From contig VZRS01012070.1 of assembly GCA_013398055.1 (NCBI GenBank), positions 918,558 through 982,557 on the forward strand: DNA of 64,000 nucleotides, read 5' to 3'. Position 1 is the stretch's first letter. Each line of letters opens with the position of its first letter. Positions 47,454 to 62,400 of this stretch are shown here, piece after piece. Source of the stretch: Ifrita kowaldi. Taxonomy: Eukaryota > Chordata > Aves > Passeriformes > Cinclosomatidae. A program made the position numbers and the translations under genes. The notes under the pieces were generated by a model that saw nothing but the letters and a program-made list of their open reading frames with translations, searched no databases and was not told the origin of the DNA.

Positions 47454-50400
47454 AAGATAAAGAAGAATGCCAAAGAAAAGCTTGTGTTGTCTGCTAGGGA
47501 AAGAGAAGACTGAAAATAATTCAGCACTACAGAAAGGAATCCGTACTGACAGAGTTTATAAAAATATGGAGTAATACACATATAATTCATGCAGAAGTCC
47601 CAAAACGAGAGATCGTTTTTTCAAGTTGTTCATGACCTTATTATTTCTTAAGTCACTCCAACACTTTGAGCTTTAGCAGTATGAAAACAGAAGAGACCCC
47701 TGCAGGTCTGGGGACAGAAGCAGAAGCTGTGGGCCAAGTGCTGGAGCAGGGTCCCACTGCCCCTCACTGCTAGAGCTGCCTGGTGGGACTGGAGAGCCCA
47801 AGTGCTTTGCAGAACCCCATCTACGTCATGCTTTGAATGCAAACATGCCACAAAGGACTTAACAGAAATTAACAATTCTGTAAAACATGGTGGTTTTAAA
47901 TCTAAAACAATTTGAAAATTTTGGCTTGGCTGTCACAGCATTTCCTTACTTTCAGCTCTTCCTAAAAATGTAAAGGCATCACCCCCTCGTTCTTAAGAGA
48001 AGTTTAATAAAAGCACCAAGAGACAGTGATAAATGACTTTAACATGACCATGGATTCAGCAGAATATTCAGATGAAGACCGCAGGAAAGAGCTTTCAGAC
48101 AAGGCAAAACAAATACTAATGTTATTGTCAGCACAATAAAGATTAGAGATGGTGGGACATTTTTGTTTGTCAATTCACCTGCTTTTTTGGTTTTTTTAAA
48201 TCCCACCATAAAAATAATGTACCAGTTCAAGCTGTCCATCACTACAGTGAAAAATGAGGAGTGACACCATCAGAGTCACTGAGATGACCACTGAGCAAAA
48301 TATTTGGGAATACCTTTTCTTTTTGAGTATAACTAGATCTCATCAGTAGCTTGGTAATCACTCACTTCCAAAATCCCAACAGGAAGGAGCAGATGCCAAG
48401 GGAGCCATCCAGAAGGTGTGCAACCTGCCCAAACAAGAGGCAGAGCACACTTATCTCTGCAAAGCCTTTGTTTAACCACCTCAGCTGAAAACGCATGCGA
48501 AAGACAAGTATTTACAAGTAATTTAACCTAAAATTCATCTGGGGTTTGTTAGTCTGCTGGAAACAACATTTGGCAGCCATACCCAGCCTCAGTGATGGGT
48601 ACTCACAAAAGGCTGGCAAGATTTAATGCAGTTAGCTGGTAATTTTTTCAGAAATGCTTTTCTCTGTCATTTTATGTAAACTTTGCATCAAGTTCCCTAA
48701 ACTTTTATTTAGGGAAGTCTGAGAACTCATTTAAACAAAAAACATGAAAGAAAAATACCCATGAAAATCTGAAAGAGGAAGGGAGTGAACAATTTGACCT
48801 GAAAGCTCATGTGTTGACCAGATTTGCACTGTAAGGCTAATCACTGAGGAAAGCACCGCATGGCAAAATTCACTCATCATAAACTTCAGAGATTGCAAGA
48901 AAGCACTTGACAGACTCCATCACTATTCACTCTGGAACATCTTGAAGTGTTAGGCTCGCCAACAAAAATAATTACATCATCAAGCCTTTGTACCAAGCTG
49001 CAGCTTGAAAACTTGGAGATTTAAGTGCAGCGTTCAACACAAAGGCTGGTGTCAGACCAGCAAGAAATCACTCACTTCTATAGCTGGGCACTGCAATTAA
49101 CTGTACTAGGAAAGCAAACATAAATGTAACAATATAAGGTTTAACAACAGTCCTCTTATAAATGTGGCCATTGCCGCTGTCCCCAAGTCCTCCAAGCATA
49201 CCCCACCCAACACACAAGACTGATAAAGGCCAACAGCTGGGTCCAGCACTGGAGGATGGTGAAGTTTAGCAGGCTGCTGCAGAAGGAAAAGTGCAATTAG
49301 AACACAACTTCCACCTTAGAAGTGATCCAGTTTATACAGTAATTGTGTGTTATTCACAGTCCATTGGGATAATTTCACCAACTGAAAAGAGGATATTTCT
49401 GCTTAGCATCTTAAATGGGATTCACTAATTAAAAAAAAATTATCTACGCCTCAAACTTTTGAAGACTACAAGTCTTCAACTCAAAATGTTATTCCTGCCT
49501 TGATAAACAGACAAGAAGGCTGTAAATCCCTGAATGGTACAGACAGACCAATGCTGTTAGAAGCAAATGTATCAGAAAAACCTGGGTATAGCATAAAATT
49601 AATTGATAAAGAGATATGAGGATTTACTCCAAAGGCTGTCTCTTATCTGCAGGGTTACCCAGAGAAGAGGGTGGAAACATTTGGCAAGTGCAGTGGGGAT
49701 TAAGCAGGAGGTGGGAGGAACTTGGAAAAAGTGGGAATTACGCTGGAAGTTCTGCAAGCACAGGTGGCTTTTTGGAGTAGTTCCTTCTAATCTTCAGCTA
49801 CACAAGCAGATAAAAAGCTGCATCATTAGATCCTGTCTGCAGCAATACAGAAATACCAAAAAGCTGCAATTTTGCTCGTGTAATGGAATCTACCCCTGGG
49901 GCTTTTTTGCTGGTCAGGCTTTGCCAGCTGACAGCCACACCAGCAGGACTTGGCAACACCAGCCCAGCTCCAGCCTGCCCTACACCCGTCCCCAGCAACC
50001 ACGGGCGGCCACTGCGCCATCACACGTGTGAAAATACAACCCTTGGAAACAATACTCATAAAAAACTGCCCACAATCAAGTACATGGGAGAATGGCAATA
50101 AATCTGTCCCCCCGTGTAACTGATCTTCACTCAAAGAAAAAGGTTTTATAGAGCTGCAGAAGAGATGAGGCACTTACCTACCAGAAATGAGATGTGATGT
50201 GAAGGGATTCCTTCTTTTCTGTTCTTACAATTTTTATGTTTCTATAAATACTTTACACACACCTACTATCTGACTTTATTGTAAGGCTGTAAAATATAAA
50301 GGCTTATTTTTCAAAAATGAGTGATTTTTTTAAAGCAATGTACGTCCCCCTAAACGGCAAAAGCAGCCTATACCTTATAACATACTGCATTTACTAACAA

Positions 50401-53400
50401 TCCACTTAGTGTTTAAGTGACCAGTGTTAGCATGACCAGGACCTAAAATTAAACTTCACAGCCCAGTATTACATGACTGACAAAAACTGCACATTTTAAG
50501 ATATGCATTAAATACAAACCAAAGAATCCTAAAAACTTGGAAAAAGCCACGCACATGCAGGAAAAGGATTGTACTCATCAATATATAGGTAACAAAATAA
50601 AGAAACAAACTAATACTTCTGGGTTGACAACTCACAAAAGTTACAGCAAATTCCACGCACCGCTCAATCAGAAAACATAACTTTTAGAAACAGCTTAGTT
50701 ACTGTATGCCCAAACAACACCAAAGGAAAAGTAAAGTCACAGTGTCGTGTATTTCAGAATTAGGAATTGCCAGATTTAATTTACTACTGCAATCATCATT
50801 GTGTCCTCTTGTGCATGGATACTGCCACACACGGTTTTATTCCACTGCCAGGTTTTGGTTTTGTTGTTTTTGGGGTTTTTCCACAAAACTGAGAGAGACC
50901 TGCAAAAACTACTGTAAAGCTGGAAGAAAAGCAGAAATAACAGGAGATTACAGTGATTAGTCCCTCATTCTGGAGAAAAACAATAACAAAGAAAGAGAAA
51001 GTAACCAAAACACCCGCTGTGTCTCTTTGTCCTCCTGTCACTGAGATAGATGGCTGCACATCGATGTGTTTGCAATGTACACTTAGCCACCTTTTCACTG
51101 GCTGAACAGCTACAGAGTGGCACCTTCTCCTGGGACAAAAAATAAAAAACCGTAACAGATTTTCCATCTGTAACAGGTAATATTCCAGGCAATCTGGAAA
51201 CACAGGACAAATCTGCTTTTGTGAAATACTGCTTTGCAATGCCAGAGTTTTTGTTCACCTTATTTTTTTTCCTGTTTGACTGTAGGACAGTCAAACACAT
51301 AGTAAAACCCAAAAAAAGGAAGTATCTGAAACTACATCTCACACTTTATTTGCTCAGCTTTAAAACTATATCCCCTCATTAGAGAACCATCTCATTAACA
51401 GCCCATCTGGGTCATTGTGCAGGTTCTCTGCTCCAACAGGCAGCACAAAACCCCGGAGAATTCAGGGACCGCTGATGTCCAAGAGCTTTTTCTTTGCTGC
51501 ACTGAGCAAAGATTTGTCTGCCGTCTCTAAGGACCCTGACGCCAGGAGGCAGGGAGCCTTCAGTTTGTTCTCTCCATCATTAAATCACCAAGTGGAAGCA
51601 CTGTCTTTCACTATCATCATCATTAGCACTTCCTGGCGACCATGAATTCGGTTCCTTGAATCACCTCTCACAGCTCTACTGCTAAAATCCTCCGAAGGAG
51701 CTTGCTGACTCCTTCTAATTCCAGGTAAAAATGTTTGTATTACTAAGTTATTTAAGAGGACCTTTACATAGCACAGAGAGCACGTGTTTCAAGGGTGAGA
51801 TTCTCCAACAGACCAGGATGATGAGCATTACAGCAGTGCAGCAGTCATTTTTTTAACACCTGAAGAACCACTGTGGGTCCATACATCCCAAATCTCCTGT
51901 TTTTTGAGGTCAGAAGTAGGGGTGACTGAATCTAGACTGATACTTGTGTCCTCAATAGCAATTCTTCAGTCATTTAATGATCCTCTCTGACCTTCCCACA
52001 TGATGACTTGCATGAACTTCACCTTGCTAAAACAGCTACTGAGTAAATCGAGAAAATCTGAGAAGGTGCAAGACAAGAAAACAGAATGTCCCAATGGCAT
52101 TTCTCTCCCTGAATGCCACTAACACAGAAAACAGGACCCCACGTGTAGTTCCAAAGGCAACAGACATTAAAGTGCCCTTCTGATCACCTTCCACATATTT
52201 CCATCTGTAGTTTCAAGCTCAGGAACTCTCAGCTAATGTTGACAGGAGACCAAGTAAACATTTAAGGCTTCATAACCTTCAGCAGGTAAATGCTTCCAGA
52301 CCAAAAGGAGGTTTCAAGGCTGCTTACACCACAATAGACCTTTACGGATGTATTTAGATCATGCATGTAGTAAACAAACAGCCCCACATGTCAGAAAAAC
52401 TGTTGATGTAAGTCCTGAAATAAAGAGGCGATCCTGGAGTTCACCATTTCCCAGTGAAACAGCAGCTGGATGCCGCTACAGTGCCAGGACACGTGCTTCA
52501 GGACATCAAAAACACCAAACCTGACACCAACAGCTTTGAAAGTAGGAACAAAACAACACCTTGCTTAAATAGACAAGGAAGCACAACTTAAAAACTCCAG
52601 CTTGAGATTCAAAGCATCTTAAATAAAGGAGCACGCACACTCGTAAAAGCAAAATGTTTTAAACCTTACAAACCCTCTGAAAACTCTTTGTTTTCTAGAA
52701 CACGTACTTTGACCCTCGTATGTCTTATGCCACCTTACTTTGTTTTGCTGTTTTCTATTCCTTTCAGAGAGAACAAAAGGAACACGGATGGCTCAGACTT
52801 GGAGAGAACTACCCACATCAATGGTCTTTTTGCACCTCAGCAGTGCGCAAGAGCGAATATCCCAGATGTTCTCCATCCCTCCCTCCCTCCCAGACCACGT
52901 CCTGTCCTGGCTCCAGCTGTGTCCTCAATAAGCCAACCAGCATTTCTCCATCTGCTCATGGTGGCTCCTGGATGGGGATGGAGACAGAGTCTCCCATCCA
53001 TGCAAACAGCCAGGCTCTGGAACCATCACGGGCTGATGAGCGGGCAGGGCAGCTGGGCCATCGACAGCTCTGCAAGGGGCTGGCATTTTTGGGACGGTGC
53101 TGTGAAAGTACCAGGGCAGCTGGCACAGGGAAAGGACTTCTGCCCATGGCTTGACCCTCTTAGCAGGTAGCCAACATGTTGGCTGTGACCAGTTGCATTC
53201 AGGTGTCAAAGGTCATTTTCTCCTGATCGGACCTAGCATGACCCCAGGGGAGCAGCCGGCCCATGGTACCTGTGCTTCATGAGCTATCCCCAAGGGCAAA
53301 ATGTTACAAGTCAGGCCAAATCCTCCAAGTTGAGTGGTGCTTTTCTCAGTCCAGAGAATACTGAGGAGGCCATTCATTAGCTGCAGCCTTCACCCATTAG

Positions 53401-55723
53401 CTTTGTAAATTGCAAAGGCAAAATACTGCTGAGCACTCACATTAGCAGGAAGTCTTAATGAGAGTAAATGCTGGGAGCGTGCCTCAAGAAAACCAATTTC
53501 CTAGCTTAATTTGGACAAGGTGAACCTGACAAGAAGATATTGCAGTTATACTTAGTCTGTTGTACATACAAGCTTAGGGCAGGTGGAGCCTGCTGGCTTC
53601 AAACCTGGAGCTGCAACTTTTACAAGGAGGCTACTCCAGTAGACCTCACTCATTTTCCAGCAGATTATTCATCCCTCAGGAGGTGGTCAGGGAAAGGCAA
53701 GACATACGACAAAGCACAATCCCACACCTGACACACTCCTAGAGTAGGTATGCAACGGGGGCATATTCCTAGTACACAGCTTACAGAAATGGGATTTTCC
53801 TAGCACTTAGATAATTTCAGTCAACTAGAGAACAATTTTACATTTCAATCTCTCTTTTTTCCTCTTGTGCACCCAAACCAAAATCATTAATCTGACAACA
53901 GACATAATTTGCCTTTATGTCTGCACTTAGTCTTCTACTGGCACAGGTATTTCAGCTGGAGGTAACAAAAAGTTTAAGGATCTGGTAATTTTAGCAGAAA
54001 AATGAAGCTGATGCAAGACTAAGTAATAGTGGTGCAAGCTTTTGAGGAATATGGTCCTGAACTCCTAAACACTACCTGTCACACATATTTCCATCATCCT
54101 TTGTTTCTTCTTCATGTACAGAAAAGTAACTTGCATTATCAGAAAACCTGTTTTCCATGCAAAACACAAGGCAGATTCACTCATTTACCAAAGAATGGCT
54201 TTCAGAATATTCTGACTATCAAGAGACATGGACTCTATTCTCAACTTGAACAAACCCTAAAATTCCAAAATTAACCTCAAGAGAAGCACAGAGTCTTCCG
54301 CCCTGAAAACACATGCATATGTATATCTTTGCTTAATTGAACTGTTATTCATACACATAGATGTTTGCAGAGCTGGGGCCTCTACCTCTTTGTATTCAAG
54401 TTGCTTGACAAGTAAAATGCAAATGAGGTAATGTGCTGCAAATGCAAATTGTGTATTATTGATAAAAAGTTACCATTCAGCACCAGGATATAAAGAGAAA
54501 ATACTGAGGCCTATACTGAAAGAAAGGAGTTAGAAAACTAGAGAATTTTTTTGATCTTTGACATTTTCTATTTATTTCCTCCTATTAAACATTTTTCTCT
54601 TTATTATCCCTCAAAATAGAGCACCTTGCCTTGTTTGCCAACTTTAGACTGCAGACAGACGCTGAGGCACTATTCTGCATATCAAGATGTGCTTTTCTCT
54701 ACATTATATTAAAAAATTCCCACAGAAGACACTGAAATGGGGCGATGGCAAAGAGGTGAGAGAGGCAGGAGAGACCGCTGTGCTCAAAAGCTCTGTTGTG
54801 TTCGGCCACATATTTTTCTCATTTGTTTAGTCTGAAATTCCTCCTTCAGCGACTCTGGATTTGTTACTTTTTCAGAAGGCATCAGGAACATCTGGATTCC
54901 ATATGGCTCACACCTACTCTTTTGCCAAATGAAGCTATATTCTGTTTTCTAAACCCTTTATTTCTCCCAGCATTGCCACCGACGGGGTTTTAAATATCTC
55001 CGCAATGGACTACAACATAACCTCAGAATCACTCTGCTTGTTGACACAAATTCCACGGTACTGCATTAACTGTGTCTGGGTTTGCCAGCATGTCTTGCCT
55101 TGTCTTCTTCACTTTTTTCAAGATTATGATAATACAAAGGAACACATACTGAGAAGGCAGCTCAGCACTTATGCCACCTGCACTCAAAAAAGCCACCCCA
55201 CCAAGATAAAGGAGAGAAACAGCTCATCCTGATGGCCCTTGCAGAAAAAATTGCACTTCTAGATAGAGTTAAATTTTTTCTTTGGTCTTTTCTCTTCCAG
55301 TTCTTCATGGAGCTACCCTGAGTTTCCTTTCAAGAGGTTAATGATTTTCTGAAACTCTAATACTGGGGAGCATGGCATAACCTTGTTAAAGTATTTCCAT
55401 CTCGCTTGGCCAAAAAAAACCCCAAGAAATGCAGCTCTTTTCTGTCCCTTCCCTGCTGGACACTTCTGCATCGCAACACCTTCCACAGGGCTCTCTCCAT
55501 ATCCACTGCTGCTCGGACTGCACCTACAGCAGTTGGGGCTGAACTGAGGTTTCTGCCAGTCAAACCCACTGATGCAGAGGTTTGTACCATCTTGAACCTT
55601 GACATGGGGTTGTTTTGCTGTTCCTTGCTCTCCAGGAGGGTTGCAGAGACACAGAAACACTCCACTGATTATTTGGATACTGTTCCAAATCCAAATAGCA
55701 TTTGAAATATTGTCTCCATTCCA

Positions 55724-55860
55724 GAATAATTGGATATCTGTATCTTTTTCATGCTGTACACCAAGTTGATTCAGAGGTGTTAATCTCAGCAAAAATAATT
55801 GGCAATCTCTATCTTTTCCTGCTGTCCACAGGTTTGGTTCAGAGGTGTTAATCTCAGCAA
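55724..55860. repeat. 69-bp tandem dimer
   Basis: Two adjacent units share 'aataattgg', 'atctttt' and the long identical stretch 'tcagaggtgttaatctcagc'. The spacing is 69 bp (for example 55727 and 55796). The units are diverged in the middle, so the duplication is not recent. 69 is a multiple of three, so the minus-strand frame crossing it stays open and encodes a 23-residue repeat. Confidence 0.85.
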
Positions 55861-56295
55861 GGAATCCACTTAGACTCTTTATACTGAAGGAAATACCAAG
55901 CCCTGGATCCCAGCAACTACTACAATGCATCTGTCAGTACTAGAGATGTCATGCTTTTCCCTGAGCCATTACATTTTGCTTTGTCATTAACAAATGTCAC
56001 CTCAGTATTCAGGCGCTAGCCCAAAATGGGAAAGACTGGGGTCCACTTCTACCAACTCCTCAAGGGGCACTGGACAAAGCAGCTGTGAGAATGTCCAACC
56101 TCCAATCTTCTCCCACCCCACATCTGCCCACAAGATACTGGGCTTGCAAGGAAAGGAGACAGTCTTTCTGAATGCAAGAAATGTGTCTACCATAATGCAG
56201 CCACCAGCAGCAGAACCTTCTGGATAACATAATAAAATCAGTGACAGTCACACTACCCCCAAGGCCCAGTTGGTATACAGGCTATTTTCAGTGTT

Positions 56296-56480
56296 ATTGG
56301 TGAGACACTGGAACAGGCTGCCCAGAGGAACTGTGGATGCTCCATCCCTGAATGTGTTCAAGGCCAAGTTGGATGGGGCTCTGAGCAACCTGGTCTAGTG
56401 GAAGGTGTCCCTGCCCATGGCAGGGATGTTGGAACTAGATGATCTTTAAGGTCTTTCCAACTCAAACCATTCCATGATCC
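56296..56480 (+). mobile_element. CR1 LINE, short 3' fragment
   Basis: The segment begins 'gagacactggaacaggctgc' and passes through 'ggtgtccctgcccatggcag'. It ends in 'gatctttaaggtctttccaa' followed by a degraded terminal repeat (CCATTCCATGATCC). It is typical of a severely 5'-truncated avian CR1 copy. It is antisense to ABTB3 and has no coding capacity. Confidence 0.93.
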
Positions 56481-59400
56481 CCCAGTTACAGGTCAAAACC
56501 CCAGCTATTTAACCCAGCATCCAAAACACATACGGTTCAAGTAAAACCCACTGTGCTTCAGGTGTGAATTTGCTAAGGCAAATGTTAATCCCCACAAATA
56601 TATCTCTGTCACTAAAGACATATTTAAATCCTGCAGTAATCTCGGCATGAATTTACTGATGTACAGAAGATTGCACCTTCCTTTTCTTCCAGGCCAAGCA
56701 CCCTCAGTGCCATTAACCTCCTTGCTGATTAAGGTAACAGTGCTTCAAGAGGTGTTTGCAGGCAAGACTAAATATTTATAGCAGGTTGCCTACACAGAGG
56801 TGTAGCTGTTCCACTGCACGGCACAAGTGCTCACATCTCCCCAGGCGTTGCGCAACCCTTCACGTGGTCGTAGCAATGGCAGTGCAGCCTTCACAATGTC
56901 ACGGAGAGGTCACCCCAGAGGTGAACCAGGAGGGTAATGCATGCTGTCACTGTCACATCAACATTCCTGCATGTCACCAGAGCAAAAGCCGGGATGGTTT
57001 CAGCAGCTTTTTTCTTCCCAACTCTGTCATGCACCAGATGAGGGATTCATGCTGCATGGCCAGGTGCACAGGCAAGTGGGGAGGCATGGGGAGCACAGGG
57101 GCTGTGCTCCCCCTTCCACTGCAGATGATTCCTCTTGCTCTGGTCCCATCCAATGAGCAGCTCAACACGCTCCTGCAGGGCTACCCACAGCATTAAACTT
57201 CTACAGAATGGAGCTCTTGCTCCAAATGCCCGCTGACCCTTTGTCATGTATACTGCTTGCAGATGCTGCACAAGACGCTGCTTTACCTCTGCTGCTTTCA
57301 GCACCCACAATCTCCCCACCTCTGCTCCTGGGGTTCAGACCCAGCAGATGCTGAGTAATCAGGCTGTCATCCAGGGAGACCCTTAAGGCGCCTCCTTGAA
57401 CCCCTGTTGCTGTTGGCACTTTGTGAGTTTGAAGTCTTTGCCAGGTCAATGCTGCAGCTCTGACACCAGGTGCACCTCTTTATGACCAGCCACGCACACA
57501 CGGGTGACATGCGCTTCTCTCTCACTCACAGGCACACACTCATCCCCATCCCTCCAAAGCAGAGAGCAAAACACAGAGCTGCCCACACACAAACACCCCG
57601 AGAGGAGGAACCACATGTGGCAGATGCTACTGCATTGCTTAATGCATCATTTAAAGCCTTTTGGGGACTGTAGGGTCGTGATGAGTAATTTGGCCAGAAT
57701 ATCGTCCAGAGACCATACTGTGAGGATTAGGGCACTCTGAAGGTCACTAGCTGGGTTAAAAGCAAGAAAACTCTGCTAAAACCAGAGCTTACCATCAGCA
57801 TTTTCATCAGCAATGAAAACAAGAGCAGAAATAGGCTCTGTAATGCAGAAACATTTCTTTCTTTCGCTGCTGAGCCTCCCTGTGTATAAAACATGCTGAA
57901 GATCCGCTGGAAATCAGAGGCTGGCAGAACGCTGCCTGTGTGCACCCACACTCAACCCCAGCTTCAGCTGCTCTGCCACTTGGGCTGGGTACAAATTCAA
58001 ACCCAAGGAGATGAGCAATCACAAACCACATAGCCACCACAAGCACCTTTCCCTGCCCCAGAGCAATGCAAATGCCACATCTGTAAATGAGATGAGACAA
58101 TCTTAACTTGTCTTTATCAAAAGGAGTCTCCGGTCAACAGGGATCACGACTGCTCAAGTGCCACCTTGATTTACACAACTGTAAACTCTGGCCACTTATG
58201 GATCCAGGCAGAAAGGCAAGCTCATGAATTATGAACAAACACAGTGTGCCAAAACACATCAATCATCATCAGTCACGGACAAGCAAATCGTAATGTTGAC
58301 ATTTGCACAAAACTTATACAAACAATCAATCGGATTCCATGGCTGACTGCAAAAGGAGATGTCCGGTTTATGTTACTTAACACAAGACTTTTCACTGAAT
58401 GAGAAACACTGGAAGACTTTAAAATAAAACTGATGGAGAGTCAGTGATCTAGTCAAAAGTCAGATAAATGGTTTCTGACCACTAGAGAAAATAGATTGAT
58501 TTACCAGCTGATTCTTTTCTTCAAAGCCTGCATTCTCCTCCCAAGGAAGAGCTAAACAAAAGCTGTAAACACCAATGTAGGTAACAAATGTTTTAAATAG
58601 ATATAACAAGGCTGTACAAATTACACAAGTAGCCAGAAGTTGCAAGCTGGCATACCTAAAAGTTGCAGGACTAACAATATTTTATGAGCTTAATGAGTTT
58701 TGATGAAAAACTTGCTTATTGGCATGTCTTCTTTAAATTACTCTTGTCAGCTACTTGGCACTATTTAGCCTCATTTTAGGACTACTGAGGGTTGCATTAA
58801 GACAGCTTGCAAAATGATCTAGCCTCATGTGTTTTGTGCTACAAACTGCAGAGCTTCCAGCACTCTCTCAGGCAGGAACAAGCATTTCCTGAAACCATGT
58901 TTTGGGCAGAGTACATTGAAAGAAGAGGAAACTTCTGTGGTTTTCTTTCTCAACTGACACACAAAAAGGACTTCCTTGTGTTTGAGATGAAAAGGGAAGA
59001 CATACTTTGCAGATAGCCAAGCAGCCTTTGCTGGAAACACAAGGTGAATGCGGCTCTTGTTCTAGAGGCTGTACTGTTACCCATAACAGTTTTTCTTGTA
59101 GGCTTTTTAAAAGAAACTGCCTTTTATTCACTGGAACAGCTTTACAAGGTGCCTTACATCTGTCACCACAGCACAGGCCAATGCAAAAGCAAATGCAAAC
59201 CAGTTCTGCAAGCAACCGCCTTGGTGAGGTGCATGGTTCCCACCCCCCAGCAGGGCACCCCCAAACCACCCTGACCCTCAGCAGGGTCCTGTGCTGCTGT
59301 CAGAGCCACCTGACTGCACGGATGTAAAGCTGTGGGAGCACACAGACAAGATAAGAGAGCATCTGCAATATTGGCTCTTCAGCCAGCAGTCCTCTCCCCT

Positions 59401-62400
59401 TCCGCTACATACATATAAAATTGGGCACTGATTCAGCCAAGCACAGAAGTATGAGCTTACATTTCAGATAGTAAACACTGATCAGAGTCACAACACAAGA
59501 ATTGTTGTTATTGTCAAGGGGAGGCACAGGATTAAATGCAAGTGCTTTACTGGATTGATGTTTTGATCTCTTTTTACTTGTATCTAATCCTATGTCTGAG
59601 CCAGACCATAAGCCCCTGAACATGGAGAGAAAAAACATCCTTCTGTGACCTGAAGATATACCACACACCAAAACAGGCATGTTGAGAGAAGGGTTAAATT
59701 TCTGTAACATCGGATACAACTTCAGGTTTCACTTCACACTTGTGCAAGATTAAGAGCAACTCCAAAATAAATAAAACCTAAGCTGTCAGATATTCTCCCT
59801 CTCTCGGGGAAAAACTGAAACAAACAAAAAAAAAGTGGTGAGGGGAGAAGGCAAGGGATATGCATGTGCTGGCCAGAGCTGAACAATAAGGTGGTATTTC
59901 TGAGGTCGGGATGAGGCTTTGGGAGCCTCACAGTTTCCTAGTTCCACTTTGTGGCAGCTGTGGGACCAGTCAGGCCCCACTCACCAATCTCCTGCCCTGG
60001 CTCTAGGCTCTGCCAGGACTCTCACCTTGGGGGCTGCACGGCAAATGAAAGATGCCAACAGCATCTCCCAGATTTTTCTTTTCCCTGGGACGTGGGACCT
60101 GGCCATGCCAATGCCTGTGGAAACAGCAACTGCCCTTTGTCACAGTGCCCACTGCCAAAAGAAAAGCTCCGGGTCAGGATCTTTCATCTGAAGGGGCAGG
60201 AAAACTTTGGTTTAGCAGTTAAACTACAGATGTGCATGGCTGCTGCAAGAAGAAGGGGTAAAGAAGCGAGTTCTGTGGGACACAGAGAGCAGCTCCTCAC
60301 TACACCCAGCTCGAGACAGCAAGCAATTAGTGCATTTCAAGGTCGATGCACTGCAATTGATTTTCCTCTCACTTCCATCACAGTTGATTTAAACATTAGT
60401 ATAAAACTGGTTTAAGTTGGAAAAGCACTGGGTTGAATGTGTTACTATACCAAAAAGCTGATTTCAAAAGAACAGTCCTTATTTCCTTGTAACTATGCCT
60501 ACCATCAATAACATTTCCATTATTATCTTTGTTTGTTCTAACGCCATTGCTAAGATTCAGACCGTAATAGAAAGCACTTTCAAGTCAAAATTCAAAGGCC
60601 CATAAAAATCCACAAGCTTCCTTCTCATGTGCCACAAGTTCTACTTCTGCAGGGCACCCAGGCTGAAGGCACATCCAGCACCCTGAGCGATCCTCAAGCA
60701 TGAACACCATCATCCTCTCCACCTTTGTGCTTTTCCCTCAGCAGACATGGAAGTGCTTCTCCTCTTTTCTCTAAGGATAGCCACAGACACTCTTCTGCGC
60801 ACGAAAGAGGATTTCTTTCTGTTTAAGGCACAGCCTCACCAACACTGACATCCCATAAAGCAAGAGCGGATGTTCCCTACTAACTGTAAGGAAAGTACAG
60901 GTCCTATGCCACAATCAAAAAAAATTGGTGGTTTAAATTTTATATATAAAAGGCAAGTCCCCAGCCAGGACCCAATGCTTGCCTTTTGCTGTGTGCTCAT
61001 GCAGGGTGATGCCCCACACCACATTCTGATAAGCTCAGAGCTACCTTGGGGTCCTGCAGCAAGGCACACAGAGAGGGACTGCAACAGGGATTTCTCCTGC
61101 AGGACTGACAAAGCCTGGGTTTATCAGCCAGTCCCCACCTCCAAAGCAGCAGAAGAATATTCTAAATCACCCCAGAATAAAAAGAAAAAAACTTCTTGAT
61201 GTACTTTGAAAAGGAGATGGCAGATTTGCCTGACTGCTGCTGAGCAGAGCTGGGGCATCTCTGCTGTCTGATGCCCAAAGCAAGGGGGTGTCTGCTCTGT
61301 GCAAACAACACCCTGCCTCTCACAGCCTGGATTTATCCTGCTGGAAATTTACCCAGGGATGCTGCCGTCAAAACTTTAAGCCCACAGTTGCCATGAGAAA
61401 GAGATATCTTCTCCAGAGGTTTCTAAAGCTAGCTGCTATTTTCTCCAGGCTTACAGACAATAGATGGATCACGATACTTCTTCTTGTTATGATCATCTTT
61501 ATCATTACTGTTTAAGTAAACCTATCCAATGAGTCCTGAAGAAGATAGAACACAAAGCTTGAGCTCTCTATTTGGGTCAAATTTCTCTCAGTTTAAACTA
61601 AGTATGTAAAAGCATAACAATGCTATCAAACGCAGATCCAAAGCTTAGCAAAACATTTGATTCTCACACCAATTATTATCTCTCAGTAAGCCGACATCTG
61701 TGAGATCACTCCTGGGCCTTTTAATTTAGCATGTCTTCTAATTAAAGAAAGATTAACTGTACTTCCAATAATTGCTCCTCCTACCTCTGCCAGGCTCAAG
61801 CTTCTGTCTTCCTCCCAAGCTCTGAGGGAGGGGAGCAACCTGAAAACACATCCACCACAGTCCCTCTGCCACCTGCAGGGCAGGGCCCCAAGGCACCTGC
61901 TCCACCATAGCTGTAGTTTCCCTGGAGAGCACTTTCTTCTGAGGAAGGGACTCTCCCCGTGGCAGGACAAAGGCTGGATAAAGCCATCTCCAGATACAGG
62001 CTTGAACTCTGCTGTTTCTCAAAGAGCTGGTGACAGAAAATTCATTTCCTCCTTCCAAAGATGTGATCAAGTGCCTGAACTTAAATGGGACAAATCTTGG
62101 TGTTTGTGCAGAAGATTGAACAGGCAGTCTCAGACCACCCCACAACCATCTACTCAAGCCCAACCCTACCCTTATCCAAAGGGATGTGCCATCCAACTCT
62201 GCTCACCACCCATGGTGCTTTCCTGCGACTCCCTGGAGGTTTCCCCAGCACTCCCTGACTCCGTAGCTCAGTTTCCACCCAGATATTTCAGGCACCATCT
62301 TCCCATTAAAAATGCTGGGGGGTTACACACCTGTATCAGTTCAGGACCTGAACTGACCAGAAAAACCTGCCTAAAACCCCTCCCTAGTGCCCCCAAACCC

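Larger units (their letters stand above)
45196..56295 (-). other. ABTB3: ABTB3 upstream intron, segment between the two CR1 copies
   Basis: Non-coding. It holds a CpG-dense patch at 45890-46040, a G-run cluster at 47436-47453, a (CCCT)n tract at about 52866-52888 and a 69-bp tandem dimer at 55724-55860. The longest frame in the window's introns apart from 13191-13817 is 55313-55930 on the minus strand (205 codons), which contains the dimer and no recognised domain. No family exon is seen. Confidence 0.8.
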
